This document shows, one piece after another, positions 52,631 through 62,038 of a DNA stretch of 64,000 bases (the stretch's first letter is position 1; the number at the start of each line of letters is the position of its first letter). Position numbers and translations under genes: made by a program. Under the pieces are notes generated by a model. The model had not been told where the DNA came from. It saw nothing but the letters and a program-made list of their open reading frames with translations, and did not search any database. The stretch lies in NCBI RefSeq assembly GCF_000829695.1, contig NZ_BBNN01000036.1, forward strand, positions 1 to 64,000. Direction: 5' to 3'. The stretch comes from Streptomyces sp. NBRC 110035. GTDB taxonomy: Bacteria > Actinomycetota > Actinomycetes > Streptomycetales > Streptomycetaceae.

Positions 52631-54235
52631 TCACCGGCGCACCCGCCCGCGCACACCGGTGGCGACGGCCCACCCCAGGCCGCCCGCGGCGACCAGGACG
52701 AGGACGGTCTCGGGGAGGACGCCGAGGCGGGTGGCGGGCGTCAGCGAGGAGCGCAGCGGCACCTCCTGCACCAGGGAGTCGGCGACGAACATGCCGGTCC
52801 TTTGGCTGACCTTCCCGTCCGGCATGATGATCGCGCTGACGCCGCTGGTCACCGGAACGGTGACGGTGCGGCTGTGCTCGACGGCGCGGACCCTGGACAT
52901 GGCGAGCTGCTGGTGGGTCATCTCGCTGCGGCCGAAGGTGGCGTTGTTGCTGGGTACGGAGATCAGCCGTGCGCCCTCGGTGACCGTGTCGCGCACCGCC
53001 CAGTCGAAGGCCGCCTCGTAGCAGGTGACGAGTCCGACGCCGGTGCCGGCCATGGTGAACACGCCCGGTTCGGTGCCCCGGCTGAAGTCCTGGCGGACCA
53101 TCGACGTCCACTCGTCGTTGATCGCCCCGACCAGGGAACGCAGCGGGAGGTACTCGCCGAAGGGCTGGATCTGCCGCTTGTCGTAGATGTCCACGGGGCC
53201 CTTGTCCGGGTCCCAGAGAACCTGCTCGTTGAGCAGCTTGCCGTCCTTGCCCACCACGGCGCCGACCGAGACCGGGGCGCCGATCGCCTGCGCCGCACGG
53301 TCGATGACGGCACGCGCGTCGGCGTTGGCGAAGGGGTCGATGTCGGAGGAGTTCTCCGGCCACAGCACGATGTCGGGCCGCTCGGCCTCGCCCGCGTCGA
53401 CGGCGGCGGCCAGACGCTCCGTCTCGCGCGCGTGGTAGTCGAGGACGGCCCGCCGCTGGGTGTTGAAGTCGAGCCCCAGACGCGGCACGTTGCCCTGGAC
53501 GACCGCGACGGTCGCCGTGCCGTCCTCGGCCGTGTCGCTCACCAGTGGACGGGCGGCGACCGCGGCCACGAGGGGCGCCGCCACGCTCAGCGCGCCGACG
53601 GCCGCCGCGACGCGGCGCACGGTTGTGGTACGGCGGGCGTCCAGGACCACGCGCACGATCTCGTACAGGCCGAAGCCGCACAGGACGACCGCGAAGCCGA
53701 GCACGGGGGTACCACCCAGCGCGGCGAGCGGCAGGAACACGCCGTCCGCCTGCCCGAACGCGATCTTGCCCCAGGGAAACCCGCTGAACGGCACACGCGC
53801 GCGTGCCGCTTCCCCGGCGGTCCAGAGCGCGGCGGCCCACACCGGCGACCCGGGCAGCTTCGAGACCGCGGCGGCACCGGCGCCGACCAGTGCGACGAAG
53901 ACCGCCTCGATCACGGCGAGGGCGATCCACGGGCCCGGCCCGACCTCCACACCGGTCCACACCAGCAGCGGCAGCAGGAAGCCCAGGCCGAAGAGGTAGC
54001 CGATGCCGAGCCCCGCCTTCCAGCTCCGCCCGCGCAGCAGCCCGCCGAAGACGGCGAAGGCGGGCAGCGCCAGCCACCACAGGGTGCGCGGCGGGAAGCT
54101 GACGTAGAGGAGCAGCCCGGAGAGTGCTGCCGCTGCGAACGGAACGAGGCGCACGAGCCGCCGGCGCCACGCACCGGGCGCGGTCTGCGGGGGCATCGGG
54201 TCCGACTCGCCGACGGAGGTTGCGGTGACGGTCAC
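52631..54235 (-). CDS. lnt: Apolipoprotein N-acyltransferase
   Basis: Integral membrane enzyme of 534 residues that N-acylates the lipobox cysteine of lipoproteins. About six N-terminal helices (for example LWWLALPAFAVFGGLL, GLGFLLPLLVWTGVEVG, WIALAVIEAVFVALVGAG) are followed by a nitrilase-like domain with the catalytic glutamate in VLWPENSSDIDPF, the lysine in VDIYDKRQIQPFGEYLP and the cysteine in GLVTCYEAAFDW. A final anchor helix (TVLVLVAAGGLGWAV) precedes the basic tail. The start is a GTG. Streptomyces often have two lnt genes; which one this is cannot be told. Confidence 0.93.
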   Translation of the reverse strand: MTVTATSVGESDPMPPQTAPGAWRRRLVRLVPFAAAALSGLLLYVSFPPRTLWWLALPAFAVFGGLLRGRSWKAGLGIGYLFGLGFLLPLLVWTGVEVGPGPWIALAVIEAVFVALVGAGAAAVSKLPGSPVWAAALWTAGEAARARVPFSGFPWGKIAFGQADGVFLPLAALGGTPVLGFAVVLCGFGLYEIVRVVLDARRTTTVRRVAAAVGALSVAAPLVAAVAARPLVSDTAEDGTATVAVVQGNVPRLGLDFNTQRRAVLDYHARETERLAAAVDAGEAERPDIVLWPENSSDIDPFANADARAVIDRAAQAIGAPVSVGAVVGKDGKLLNEQVLWDPDKGPVDIYDKRQIQPFGEYLPLRSLVGAINDEWTSMVRQDFSRGTEPGVFTMAGTGVGLVTCYEAAFDWAVRDTVTEGARLISVPSNNATFGRSEMTHQQLAMSRVRAVEHSRTVTVPVTSGVSAIIMPDGKVSQRTGMFVADSLVQEVPLRSSLTPATRLGVLPETVLVLVAAGGLGWAVATGVRGRVRR

Positions 54236-54358
54236 TCCGCGAGTCTACGGCGACCGGCCCGGGCCCCGGCCGTGCCGCCTCCGGTGCACCGGGGCGGCCG
54301 ACGGACACTCCCGTGGGCGGGGCCCGGCTCGCACCGTGACCGTCCCCGGCACGGTGGC

Positions 54359-54922
54359 TCAGCCCGCCGGGTCCGGCCGGTGCGGGTGGAGACGGTCACG
54401 GATGGCGCTCACCGCCGCCTCCGCGTCGTCCACGGTGATCGTGAAGGTGTGTCCGTCCCACAGGCTCAGGGCGATGCCCTCGCCACGGCGCACGACGACC
54501 GCGGTGCCCTTCTCGGGCCGCCAGCGGTAGCCCCAGCCGCCCCAGTGCCGCGGTGTGACGTGCGGGACTAACTCGGCTCCGGCGACGTGCGACAGCGGGA
54601 TGCGGCGGCGCGGCACTCCGATGTGGCCGCAGCGCACCTCCACGTTCTCCTCGTCGACACGCAGCGCGACGTGCACGAAGGCGAGGGTGCCGAACAGGAC
54701 CAGCAGTCCGGCCGCGATGCACCCGACGACGGCCATGGCCAGCGGCACGGTGCCGTTCGACCAGGCCGGGTCGACGGCGAGCACGATGCCGAGCGCCGTG
54801 CAGGCGGCACCGATCAGCGCCGGCAGCCACTGCATCCGGTTGGTCGCGCGACCGGTCCAGACGTAGGGGGAAGGGGTGTGGACGCCACGGGGCTGGTCCC
54901 TCATGCCCTCGAGGTTACTCAC
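54359..54922 (-). CDS. Membrane-anchored PH-like (bacterial PH-type) protein
   Basis: A 187-residue protein with two hydrophobic helices (LPALIGAACTALGIVLAVDPAW and PLAMAVVGCIAAGLLVLFGTLAFVHVAL) and then a cytoplasmic beta-rich domain (ALRVDEENVEVRCGHIGVPRRRIPLSHVAGAELV ... DGHTFTITVDDAEAAVSAIRDRL), typical of bacterial PH-domain membrane proteins. I chose the GTG at 54922, which follows GGGGAGCGAG; the ATG at 54904 has almost no spacing to a ribosome-binding site. Function unknown. Confidence 0.75.
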   Translation of the reverse strand: MSNLEGMRDQPRGVHTPSPYVWTGRATNRMQWLPALIGAACTALGIVLAVDPAWSNGTVPLAMAVVGCIAAGLLVLFGTLAFVHVALRVDEENVEVRCGHIGVPRRRIPLSHVAGAELVPHVTPRHWGGWGYRWRPEKGTAVVVRRGEGIALSLWDGHTFTITVDDAEAAVSAIRDRLHPHRPDPAG

Positions 54923-55004
54923 GTCTCGCTCCCCGGGCACCGCGTCGCCCGGCGTCACTGCGCCGACCGGGCGGGGGTGGAGCCGAGGTGTCGGGTGGCC
55001 GGGG

Positions 55005-55790
55005 TCACACCGCGGGGGTGACCTGCTGGAGCAGCCTGCCTTCCGCGTAGATGAGGGCGGGCCGGGGCAACGTGCCCTCGCGTCCGCTCAGCAGCACGGT
55101 GAGGGTGCCGGTCGCCGGGGTCCCGGGGGCGGGCCGCTCGCCGAGGCGGCGCATGGCCTGGGCGGCGACCGCTCCGGCGGAGCCGTGCAGGACGAGCGGC
55201 GGCAGGCCGGGGCGCTGCACCGCGGCCCGGATGCGTTCGGCGACCAGTTCGTAGTGGGTGCAGCCCAGGACGACGGTCGTCACCTCGTCCGGGGTGAGTT
55301 CGGCGGCGGCGGCGACGGCGGCGGCGATCGCGCTCTCGTCCGCGCGTTCCACGGCCTCCGCGAGCCCCCAGCACGGCACCTCGGTGACGTCGACGCCGCC
55401 GGCGAATTCCCGGATCAGGTTTCGCTGGTACGGGCTGCCGGTCGTGGCGGGGGTCGCCCAGATCGCCAGCGGTCCGCCGCCGGCCGCGGCCGGCTTGATC
55501 GCCGGAACCGTGCCGACGACGGGCAGGACCGGTTCGAGGCGGGCACGCAGGGCGGTGAGCGCGTGCACGGTCGCGGTGTTGCAGCCGACGATCAGGGCGT
55601 CGGGCCGGCGCGCGGCGGCCGCCTCGGCGACGGCGAGGGCGCGGGCGGTGAGGTCCTGAGGGGTCCTGGGCCCCCAGGGCATGCCGTCGGGGTCGAGGGA
55701 GAGGACGAGATCGGCGTCGGGGCGGAGGCGCCGTACCGCTGCGGTGGCCGCCAGCAGGCCGATTCCGGAGTCCATGAGCGCGATCTTCAC
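55005..55790 (-). CDS. Aspartate/glutamate racemase family protein
   Basis: A 261-residue enzyme of the Asp/Glu racemase (MurI-like) family, which interconverts amino-acid enantiomers with two cysteines. The motifs are MDSGIGLLAATAAVRRL at the start, the first cysteine in LIVGCNTATVHALTALR and the second in TTVVLGCTHYELVAERI. The GTG at 55790 gives the normal N-terminus. It may be the glutamate racemase for peptidoglycan or a paralogue; the sequence alone does not decide. Confidence 0.85.
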   Translation of the reverse strand: MKIALMDSGIGLLAATAAVRRLRPDADLVLSLDPDGMPWGPRTPQDLTARALAVAEAAAARRPDALIVGCNTATVHALTALRARLEPVLPVVGTVPAIKPAAAGGGPLAIWATPATTGSPYQRNLIREFAGGVDVTEVPCWGLAEAVERADESAIAAAVAAAAELTPDEVTTVVLGCTHYELVAERIRAAVQRPGLPPLVLHGSAGAVAAQAMRRLGERPAPGTPATGTLTVLLSGREGTLPRPALIYAEGRLLQQVTPAV

Positions 55791-55847
55791 CCGGTCACGA
55801 TAGACGATGGACCGTGTCCGGCCGCTCGTCCGGGGCAGACTGCGCAC

Positions 55848-56036
55848 GTGAGCGCCCTTGCCTGGACCGCCGCCGTGTCCCTCGCCGCCTGGCTGTGGCT
55901 GCTGCCGTTCACCGCGTTCCTGTATTTGCTGATGACGGTCGACTCGGCGGTACGGCACCACCGCGGGCGGGGCGGGGCCCGGAAGGGCCGCACCTACCCG
56001 CGTCCGGGCGCCGTGCCCGGCCCCGACGAGGGCTGA
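55848..56036 (+). CDS. Small membrane protein
   Basis: A 62-residue protein with two hydrophobic segments (WTAAVSLAAWLWLLPFTAFLYLLMTV) and a basic tail (RHHRGRGGARKGRTYPRP). The start is a GTG 57 bases from the divergent racemase start. Such short membrane proteins of unknown role are common in Streptomyces. I do not recognise a family. Confidence 0.55.
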   Translation: MSALAWTAAVSLAAWLWLLPFTAFLYLLMTVDSAVRHHRGRGGARKGRTYPRPGAVPGPDEG

Positions 56037-56121
56037 ACCGGGGCCTGTGAGGCGTCAGGGGGCAGGACGTCTTCTGCCCGGTCGGGGGTCCCGTGCCGCC
56101 GGAGCCGCTGCCGGCCGGGGA

Positions 56122-57420
56122 TCACTTGCGGCCGGGAGTCCAGTTCATGCCCCAGCCGTAGACGCGGTCGACGGTGCGCTGCGGACTGACGCCCCGCTCG
56201 GGCACCAGGTAGCGGGCCTCGCGCTGGACGACGAGGTCGCCGCCGGTGTTGGTGATGAGGGCGAGGGCGCACACCGTCGAGGGAACGGTGCACTCGTCGA
56301 GCGAGAAGTCGACCGCAGCGCCGTGCTGCGGCTGGAGGGTGACCGTGGCGTGCAGGTCGGCGAAGGAGCGGGCGCCCTCGTAGATGGTGACGAAGACGAG
56401 GATGCGGCGGAAGTACTGCTTGTGGTCGAGACTGACGGTGAGGTTCTCGCCGGAGTCCACGGCGCCGGTGCGGTCGTCGCCGTCGAGGTGGATGAAGGGG
56501 GGCCGCTGCAGTGCCCCGTACGCGTTGCCGAGGGCCTGGACGACTCCCTTGCTGCCGTCGCTGAGTTCGAACAGGGCGCACAGGTCGAGGTCGAGGTCGG
56601 AGTGCGTGGCGACCGGACGGCCCAGCTTGCCCGCCCAGCCGGAGAACTGTTTGCGCACCTGCCAGTTGAGGTTCACCCGCAGGGCGCCCGAGGTTCCGCC
56701 CTGTTTGGTCAGCGAGACGGAGGGGGCGGCCTTGGTGAGTGTCACCTTGGTGAGCCGCACCGGCGACGCGGCCGGGGGCGCGGCCGACGGGGGCGGGCCG
56801 GCCGGCCGGGGCGGCGGGGCGGTGACCGGGGGCTCCGGGGCCGGGGGCGGCGGGGCGACCGCCGGGGAGGCGGGGGAGGCGGGAGCGGCACGCTGCGGCT
56901 CGTCGACGGTGATGCCGTAGTCGGTGGCCAGGCCCTCGAGTCCGCTGCTGTAGCCCTGTCCGACGGCGCGGAACTTCCAGGCGCCCTGGCGGCGGTAGAA
57001 CTCGCCGAGCACGAAGGCGCTCTCGCTGGTGGCACCCGTGCTGTCGAAGCGGGCGGCGACGGCCCCCTGCGCGGCGTCCTTGACTTCGATGTACAGGCCC
57101 GGGATCCGGTCGAAGGTGCCACTGTCGCAGGAGGCCGCGAGGAGCACCGTCTCGATGCCGGGCTCCACCCGCGCGAGGTCGACGAGGACGGTGTCGGTGA
57201 CCTGCCCTCCGGCGTTCCGCTTGCCCTCGTGCCGGACGGCTCCGGAGGAGTGGACGGGCTGGTTGCAGAAGACGAAGTCGCTGTCGGAGCGGACCTTGCC
57301 GCCGGCCAGCAGGAGCGCGGAGGCGTCCGCGTCGGGTACTCCGGGGCCGGTGCGCCACCCCAGTTCCACGCGGAGTGCCGTGGTCGGCACCGGCGTGTTC
57401 GACCCCTTCGACATTGACAT
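56122..57420 (-). CDS. Protein with two TerD-type domains
   Basis: A 432-residue tellurium-resistance (TerD/CABP) family protein. The first domain (about 15-190) runs from RVELGWRT to GQGYSSGLEGLATDYGI; the second (about 245-432) has LDLDLCALFELSDGSKGVVQALGN and the calcium-site-like HLDGDDRTGAVDSGENLTVSLD. A proline/alanine linker (about 190-240) separates them. The ATG at 57420 follows GGAGG; an upstream ATG at 57432 is less likely. TerD proteins bind calcium and take part in stress or developmental responses. Confidence 0.9.
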   Translation of the reverse strand: MSMSKGSNTPVPTTALRVELGWRTGPGVPDADASALLLAGGKVRSDSDFVFCNQPVHSSGAVRHEGKRNAGGQVTDTVLVDLARVEPGIETVLLAASCDSGTFDRIPGLYIEVKDAAQGAVAARFDSTGATSESAFVLGEFYRRQGAWKFRAVGQGYSSGLEGLATDYGITVDEPQRAAPASPASPAVAPPPPAPEPPVTAPPPRPAGPPPSAAPPAASPVRLTKVTLTKAAPSVSLTKQGGTSGALRVNLNWQVRKQFSGWAGKLGRPVATHSDLDLDLCALFELSDGSKGVVQALGNAYGALQRPPFIHLDGDDRTGAVDSGENLTVSLDHKQYFRRILVFVTIYEGARSFADLHATVTLQPQHGAAVDFSLDECTVPSTVCALALITNTGGDLVVQREARYLVPERGVSPQRTVDRVYGWGMNWTPGRK

Positions 57421-57693
57421 GTCCGCCTCCATCGCATGTCACCTCGCCGGGCGGCACCCGGCATGCGTCGTACTCCGTCCGCACAACCTCATACCCGCGC
57501 ACGGGAACTCCCACGGGGCATGCGCGGAGAGGTCGATCACCGCAGGTAACCCCACCGGAACTCGGCTTTTACCAGACAGCCATCCGAACATACAGCCGTT
57601 TCATCCAAGTTCGCCCGGATTAGCTATCCCAGGGCACGTCGGGCACGGAAAACAACCCTCTTATCGGTCTCCCCAACCAGCACATCGTGGGCT
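57421..57693. other. Divergent promoter region
   Basis: 273 bases between the TerD gene and the proline-rich protein gene. A TAACTT -10 box for the plus-strand gene lies just beyond its end (57694). No other element was identified. Confidence 0.4.
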
Positions 57694-57705
57694 TAACTTA
57701 TGGCC

Positions 57706-58137
57706 ATGACCTCCCCCCGCTCCACTTATGGCGGCGGCTACTACTCCGCCTCCTTCCCGGACACTCCGATCTACGACTCGCTCGTGGCCGAGCGGGGCAC
57801 CCCGCAGATCGCCCCGATCCGGGTCCCCTCCGCCTATGACGCGCCGGGCAGTCACCTGCCCGCGCTTCCCTCGGCGTTGCCCGCGCTCCCGGCGGCCCCT
57901 TCCCAGCCCGCCTACGGGTACCCGCAGGCGCAGCAGCCGGCGCCGCTCCAGCAGGCGTACTCGCCGTACATCCCGCAGCAGGCCACCGCGCCGCGCGGCT
58001 ACCCCGGCCCCCAGCCGCAGCAGCCGCGTCCCGCCGCTCCCGGCTCGGGCTACGAGGCGATGCGCCCCGCGGCCCCGCGCCCGGTGCCGACGCCGTACCA
58101 GGACCCGTACAACAACCAGCAGTACCGCGGGTACTGA
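57706..58137 (+). CDS. Tyrosine/proline/glutamine-rich protein of unknown function
   Basis: A 143-residue low-complexity protein: SPRSTYGGGYYSASFPDTPIYDSLVAERG at the start, then repeated P-Q-Y segments (QPAYGYPQAQQPAPLQQAYSPYIPQQ) to a tyrosine at the end. There is no signal or membrane segment. Such proteins with a conserved N-terminus and disordered tail are typical of Streptomyces and uncharacterised. A TAACTT -10 box ends 6 bases before the ATG at 57706, so a leaderless start there is likely; an ATG two codons upstream (57700) is the other choice. Confidence 0.75.
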   Translation: MTSPRSTYGGGYYSASFPDTPIYDSLVAERGTPQIAPIRVPSAYDAPGSHLPALPSALPALPAAPSQPAYGYPQAQQPAPLQQAYSPYIPQQATAPRGYPGPQPQQPRPAAPGSGYEAMRPAAPRPVPTPYQDPYNNQQYRGY

Positions 58138-58140
58138 GCG

Positions 58141-58169
58141 GTGTCCGGTGCTCGCCGAGCACTGGACAC
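58141..58169 (+). terminator. Terminator
   Basis: GTGTCCGGTGCTC (58141-58153) pairs with GAGCACTGGACAC (58157-58169) around a 3-base loop, with one G-U wobble. It follows 3 bases after the stop of the proline-rich protein gene. Confidence 0.85.
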
Positions 58170-58259
58170 CGAGCCGTTCCGGACGATGAGCCCCGGATCC
58201 TGAACCGTCCCGCGGGCCGCCGCCCCGAAGTCGTCGTCACCGGCTGGCACGATGACCCC

Positions 58260-59084
58260 ATGGGGAACATGCTGCTGCACTCGCTTCACATCCATCCGGT
58301 CAAGGCCTTCCGGAGCCTGCCTCTCCCGGAGGTCGTCGTGGAGCCCTGGGGACCGGCCGGAGACCGGCGCTGGATGCTGATCGACGACGGGGGAAGGGTC
58401 GTCACACAACGCACGCACCCGTGCCTCGCGCTGGCCGCTGCCGAGCCGCTGCCCGGCGGCGGTCTGCGGCTGTCCGCACCCGGCAGGGCCCCGGTGACGG
58501 TGGCTGTGCCGGCAGGCCCCGCCGAGCGGGTGGAGATCTTCCGCGACAGGATCCACGTGGTGCCGGCCGAGGACGACGCCGTGCACGCCTGGTGCAGCGC
58601 CTTCCTCGGCTCCGAGGTGCGTCTGGTGCACCTGGACGACCCCGCCACGCGCCGGCCGGTGGACCCGAGGTTCGCACTGCCGGGCGAAACGGTCAGCCTC
58701 GCCGACGGCTATCCCCTGCTGCTCACCACGACCGCGTCCCTCGACGCCCTCAACGCCCTGGTCGCCGAGGGCGATCACGCGGGCGAAGGGCCCCTGCCCA
58801 TGAACCGCTTCCGGCCGAACCTGGTGGTCGAGGGCACCACCGCCTGGGCCGAGGACACCTGGTCGCGCATCACGGTCGGCGAGGTCGCCTTCCGCGTCGC
58901 CAAGCCCAGCGGACGGTGTGTGGTGACGACCACCGACCAGCGCACCGCCGGGCGCGGCCGGGAACCCCTGCACTCGCTCGGCAGACACCGCCGGTTCGGC
59001 GGCAAGCTGGTGTTCGGGCAGAACCTGGTGCCCCTCGCGCCCGGCACGGTCCGGGTCGGCGATCCGGTCACGGTCCTCGCCTGA
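58260..59084 (+). CDS. MOSC-domain protein
   Basis: A 274-residue protein with an N-terminal MOSC beta-barrel (LLHSLHIHPVKAFRSLPLPEVVVEPWGPAGDRRWMLIDD) and a C-terminal MOSC domain (GPLPMNRFRPNLVVEG, then RVAKPSGRCVVTTTDQRTAG with the conserved cysteine). Relatives are mARC-like molybdenum-dependent reductases and sulfur carriers. The start ATG at 58260 has no strong ribosome-binding site. It is an independent transcription unit. Confidence 0.85.
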   Translation: MGNMLLHSLHIHPVKAFRSLPLPEVVVEPWGPAGDRRWMLIDDGGRVVTQRTHPCLALAAAEPLPGGGLRLSAPGRAPVTVAVPAGPAERVEIFRDRIHVVPAEDDAVHAWCSAFLGSEVRLVHLDDPATRRPVDPRFALPGETVSLADGYPLLLTTTASLDALNALVAEGDHAGEGPLPMNRFRPNLVVEGTTAWAEDTWSRITVGEVAFRVAKPSGRCVVTTTDQRTAGRGREPLHSLGRHRRFGGKLVFGQNLVPLAPGTVRVGDPVTVLA

Positions 59085-59519
59085 CACACGTCCGGACGCC
59101 GCGATGCCGTGCAGGGCCTGGGCGTGCGCGGGAACCGCGTCCCGGGCCCGCCCGTCGGCCTTTCCGGGAGGTCGGCGGGAGGGCCCGGGGTGACGTCGGG
59201 GCGACCTCCCTCTCCCTGCCGGCGGAACCCCCGGGGGAACGGCCCCGTCGGGGGTACCACGGGATGGTCACGGAGGGAGAAAGGGGGTGCGCCGGTGCGG
59301 GCGGTCGGCGAACTCCGGCTCCGGCGCCCGGTCCGCCGCCGGTACGCGGTCCTGGACCGGGCAGGGGGCAAAGCGGGCCCCGACCGGGGCCCGACCGGCG
59401 CCGGAAGCCGACGGTCTTCCGCCTCTGGTCAATCCGGCGGCCGTGCGCACGCTACGGTGGTCCGGCCGAAGGAATCGACGACAAACCCGCGTACAACGAG
59501 GTGGGGGCACAGCTACGCC
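59085..59519. other. Intergenic region
   Basis: 435 bases with no supported gene, although the frame of the downstream gene is open back to 59109. A TACGGT -10-like box (59453-59458) lies 62 bases before the next start codon and may be its promoter; no clear -35 box. Confidence 0.45.
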
Positions 59520-61955
59520 ATGGCACAGGGCACGGTCCAGGTGACGCACACCGGCACATCGCGGTGGCGGCGCCGCACAGGTGAGTACGCGTCGCTCGCC
59601 GCCGCCCTGGAGGCCGCGGCCGAAGGCGACGTCCTCACCGTCGCTCCCGGCACCTACCGGGAGAACCTCGTCGTGGAGCGGGCGGTGACCCTTCGCGGTC
59701 CCGAGGGCTCGTCCGGATCGGTGCGCATCGCGCCCCTGGACGGGGTTCCGCTGACCGTACGCGCTTCGGCGGTGGTCCAGGACCTGCACGTGGAGGGGCA
59801 GGACGCGGCGGCGCCCGCCCTGCTGGTCGAGGACGGCACCCCGGAGCTGCGGGACATACGGGTGGTCACCCGGTCCGCGGCCGGCATCGAGGTGCGCGGC
59901 AGTGCCCGGCCGACGGTCCGCCGCTGCACGGTCGACAATCCGGCGGGCATCGGCATAGCCGTGCTCGACGGCGGGGGCGGAGTGTTCGAGGAGTGCGAGG
60001 TGGTCGCGGCGGGGCAGGCGGGCATCGCGGTGCGCGGGGGCGCCCGGCCCCGCCTCGAACGCTGCCGTGTGCACCATGCCGCGGGCTCGGGCCTGACCGC
60101 GACCGGGGACGACTCGGCGCTCGAGGCGGTGGGCTGCGAGGTCTACGAGGTGCGGGGCAGCGGTGTCCAGGTCACCGGCCGGGCGACCGCGCACCTCACC
60201 GACTGCGATGTGCACCGCACCACCGGCGACGGGGTCACGCTGGACACCGACGCGGTGCTGACGCTGGCCGACTGCCGCATTCACGACATCCCGGAGAACG
60301 CGGTCGACCTGCGGTCCCGCTCCGTGCTCACCATGACCCGCACCACCGTGCGGCAGTTCGGCCGCAACGGCCTGTCGGTGTGGGACCCGGGCACCCGCGT
60401 GGACGCCAACCAGTGCGAGATCTTCGACAGCACCGGCGACTATCCGGCGGTGTGGGTGAGCGACGGCGCCACCGTCGTCCTGGACTCGTGCCGGGTGCAC
60501 GACGTGCCGGACGCCCTGTTCGTCCTCGACCGCGGTTCGCGCGCGGACGTGGTCGACAGCGACCTGTCGCAGGTGCGCAACACCGCCGTGTCGGTGAGCG
60601 ACGGCGCCACCGCCCAGCTCGACGACTGCCGGATCCGGGAGGCGGCCACGGGAGCCTGGTTCCGGGACCACGGCAGCGGCGGCACCCTCAGCAACTGCAC
60701 CCTGGACGGGATGCAGACCGGCGTGATCGTCACCAAGGGCGCCGACCCGACCGTCGAGCGCTGCACCATCGCCTCTCCGGCGGAGGCCGGTGTCTACGTC
60801 TCGGCCGGCGGCCGGGGCAGCTTCCTCAACTGCCGGGTCACGGGCAGCGGCGGCTACGGCTTCCACGTGATAGACGGCAGCCGGACGACGCTGCGCAAGT
60901 GCCGCACGGAACGTTGCGCGCGCAGCGGGTACGAGTTCGCCGAGAGCGGCGCGGCCTCCGGTGCGGGAGGTCCGCTGGTGGAGGACTGCACCAGCGACGA
61001 GAGCGGCAGCCTCACACCGCCGGCGGCACCGGAGCCGGTCGTGCAGACCACCGGCCACTCCCCCGGCCTGCTCGGCGCCCTGCCCGGGCAGCCGGCCGAG
61101 CGGACGCCGCCCGGGCCGGTCACCGGGCCGGAGGAGAAGGAGACGCGTCCGTCGGGCACCGTACTCGGCGAACTCGACGCGCTGGTGGGCCTGGAGAGCG
61201 TCAAGCGGGAGGTACGGGCCCTCACCGACATGATCGAGGTGGGCCGGCGTCGGCAGCAGGCGGGGCTGAAGGCCGCGTCCGTCAAGCGCCACCTGGTCTT
61301 CACGGGTTCCCCGGGTACCGGCAAGACCACGGTCGCGCGGCTGTACGGCGAGATCCTCGCCTCCCTCGACGTACTGGAGAAGGGGCACCTGGTCGAGGTC
61401 TCGCGCGTCGATCTGGTGGGCGAGCACATCGGATCCACGGCGATCCGTACCCAGGAGGCGTTCGAGAAGGCGCGCGGCGGCGTGCTGTTCATCGACGAGG
61501 CGTACGCACTCTCCCCCGAGGACTCCGGGCGTGACTTCGGCAAGGAGGCCATCGACACGCTCGTGAAGCTGATGGAGGATCACCGGGACGCGGTCGTGGT
61601 GATCGTCGCGGGGTACACCGCCGAGATGGAGCGGTTCCTGTCTGTCAACCCGGGTGTGGCGTCCCGTTTCTCACGGACCATCACCTTCGGCGACTACGGG
61701 GCCGGGGAGCTGTTGCGGATCGTGGAGCAGCAGGCCGAGGAGCACGAGTACCGGCTGGCGCCGGGTGCCTCGGAGGGCCTGCTGAAGTACTTCACGGAGA
61801 TCCCCAAGGGCCCCGCCTTCGGCAACGGCCGTACCGCGCGGCAGACGTTCGAGGCGATGGTGGAGCGGCACGCGAGCCGGGTCGCCCAGCTGCCGGAGCC
61901 GAGCACGGACGACCTGACCCTGCTCTACGCCGACGATCTGCCCGAGCTGTCCTGA
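59520..61955 (+). CDS. Parallel beta-helix protein fused to a CbxX-type AAA ATPase
   Basis: An 811-residue protein. Residues about 20-500 form a long right-handed beta-helix of 22-24-residue coils (for example GIEVRGSARPTVRRCTV, GVQVTGRATAHLTDCDVH, AVSVSDGATAQLDDCRI), each ending in a cysteine-containing turn. A linker rich in proline (about 500-550) leads to an AAA domain of the CbxX/CfqX and EccA type: VGLESVKREVRALTDMI, Walker A GSPGTGKTT, GVLFIDEAYAL (Walker B), arginine finger near GVASRFSRTI. The start ATG is at 59520. The domain order is known in actinobacteria, where a link to type VII secretion or spore surface has been considered; the function is not established. Confidence 0.9.
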   Translation: MAQGTVQVTHTGTSRWRRRTGEYASLAAALEAAAEGDVLTVAPGTYRENLVVERAVTLRGPEGSSGSVRIAPLDGVPLTVRASAVVQDLHVEGQDAAAPALLVEDGTPELRDIRVVTRSAAGIEVRGSARPTVRRCTVDNPAGIGIAVLDGGGGVFEECEVVAAGQAGIAVRGGARPRLERCRVHHAAGSGLTATGDDSALEAVGCEVYEVRGSGVQVTGRATAHLTDCDVHRTTGDGVTLDTDAVLTLADCRIHDIPENAVDLRSRSVLTMTRTTVRQFGRNGLSVWDPGTRVDANQCEIFDSTGDYPAVWVSDGATVVLDSCRVHDVPDALFVLDRGSRADVVDSDLSQVRNTAVSVSDGATAQLDDCRIREAATGAWFRDHGSGGTLSNCTLDGMQTGVIVTKGADPTVERCTIASPAEAGVYVSAGGRGSFLNCRVTGSGGYGFHVIDGSRTTLRKCRTERCARSGYEFAESGAASGAGGPLVEDCTSDESGSLTPPAAPEPVVQTTGHSPGLLGALPGQPAERTPPGPVTGPEEKETRPSGTVLGELDALVGLESVKREVRALTDMIEVGRRRQQAGLKAASVKRHLVFTGSPGTGKTTVARLYGEILASLDVLEKGHLVEVSRVDLVGEHIGSTAIRTQEAFEKARGGVLFIDEAYALSPEDSGRDFGKEAIDTLVKLMEDHRDAVVVIVAGYTAEMERFLSVNPGVASRFSRTITFGDYGAGELLRIVEQQAEEHEYRLAPGASEGLLKYFTEIPKGPAFGNGRTARQTFEAMVERHASRVAQLPEPSTDDLTLLYADDLPELS

Positions 61956-61956
61956 C

Positions 61957-62004
61957 CCAGGGCCTGTCGCGCCCGGCATCCGGGGCTTTCGCACCAGGCC
62001 CTGG
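61957..62004. terminator. Bidirectional terminator between convergent genes
   Basis: CCAGGGCCTG (61957-61966) pairs with CAGGCCCTGG (61995-62004) across a 28-base loop, between the end of the AAA fusion gene and the end of the minus-strand membrane hydrolase gene. Confidence 0.6.
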
Positions 62005-62038
62005 CCGAGGCGCGGGCGCGTTCCGGCTCCCTGGTCCC

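Noticed and set aside
59109..59519. N-terminal extension of the beta-helix/AAA protein by 137 residues
   Set aside because: The extra residues are glycine/arginine/proline-rich with no pattern, while the protein begins naturally at the ATG at 59520.
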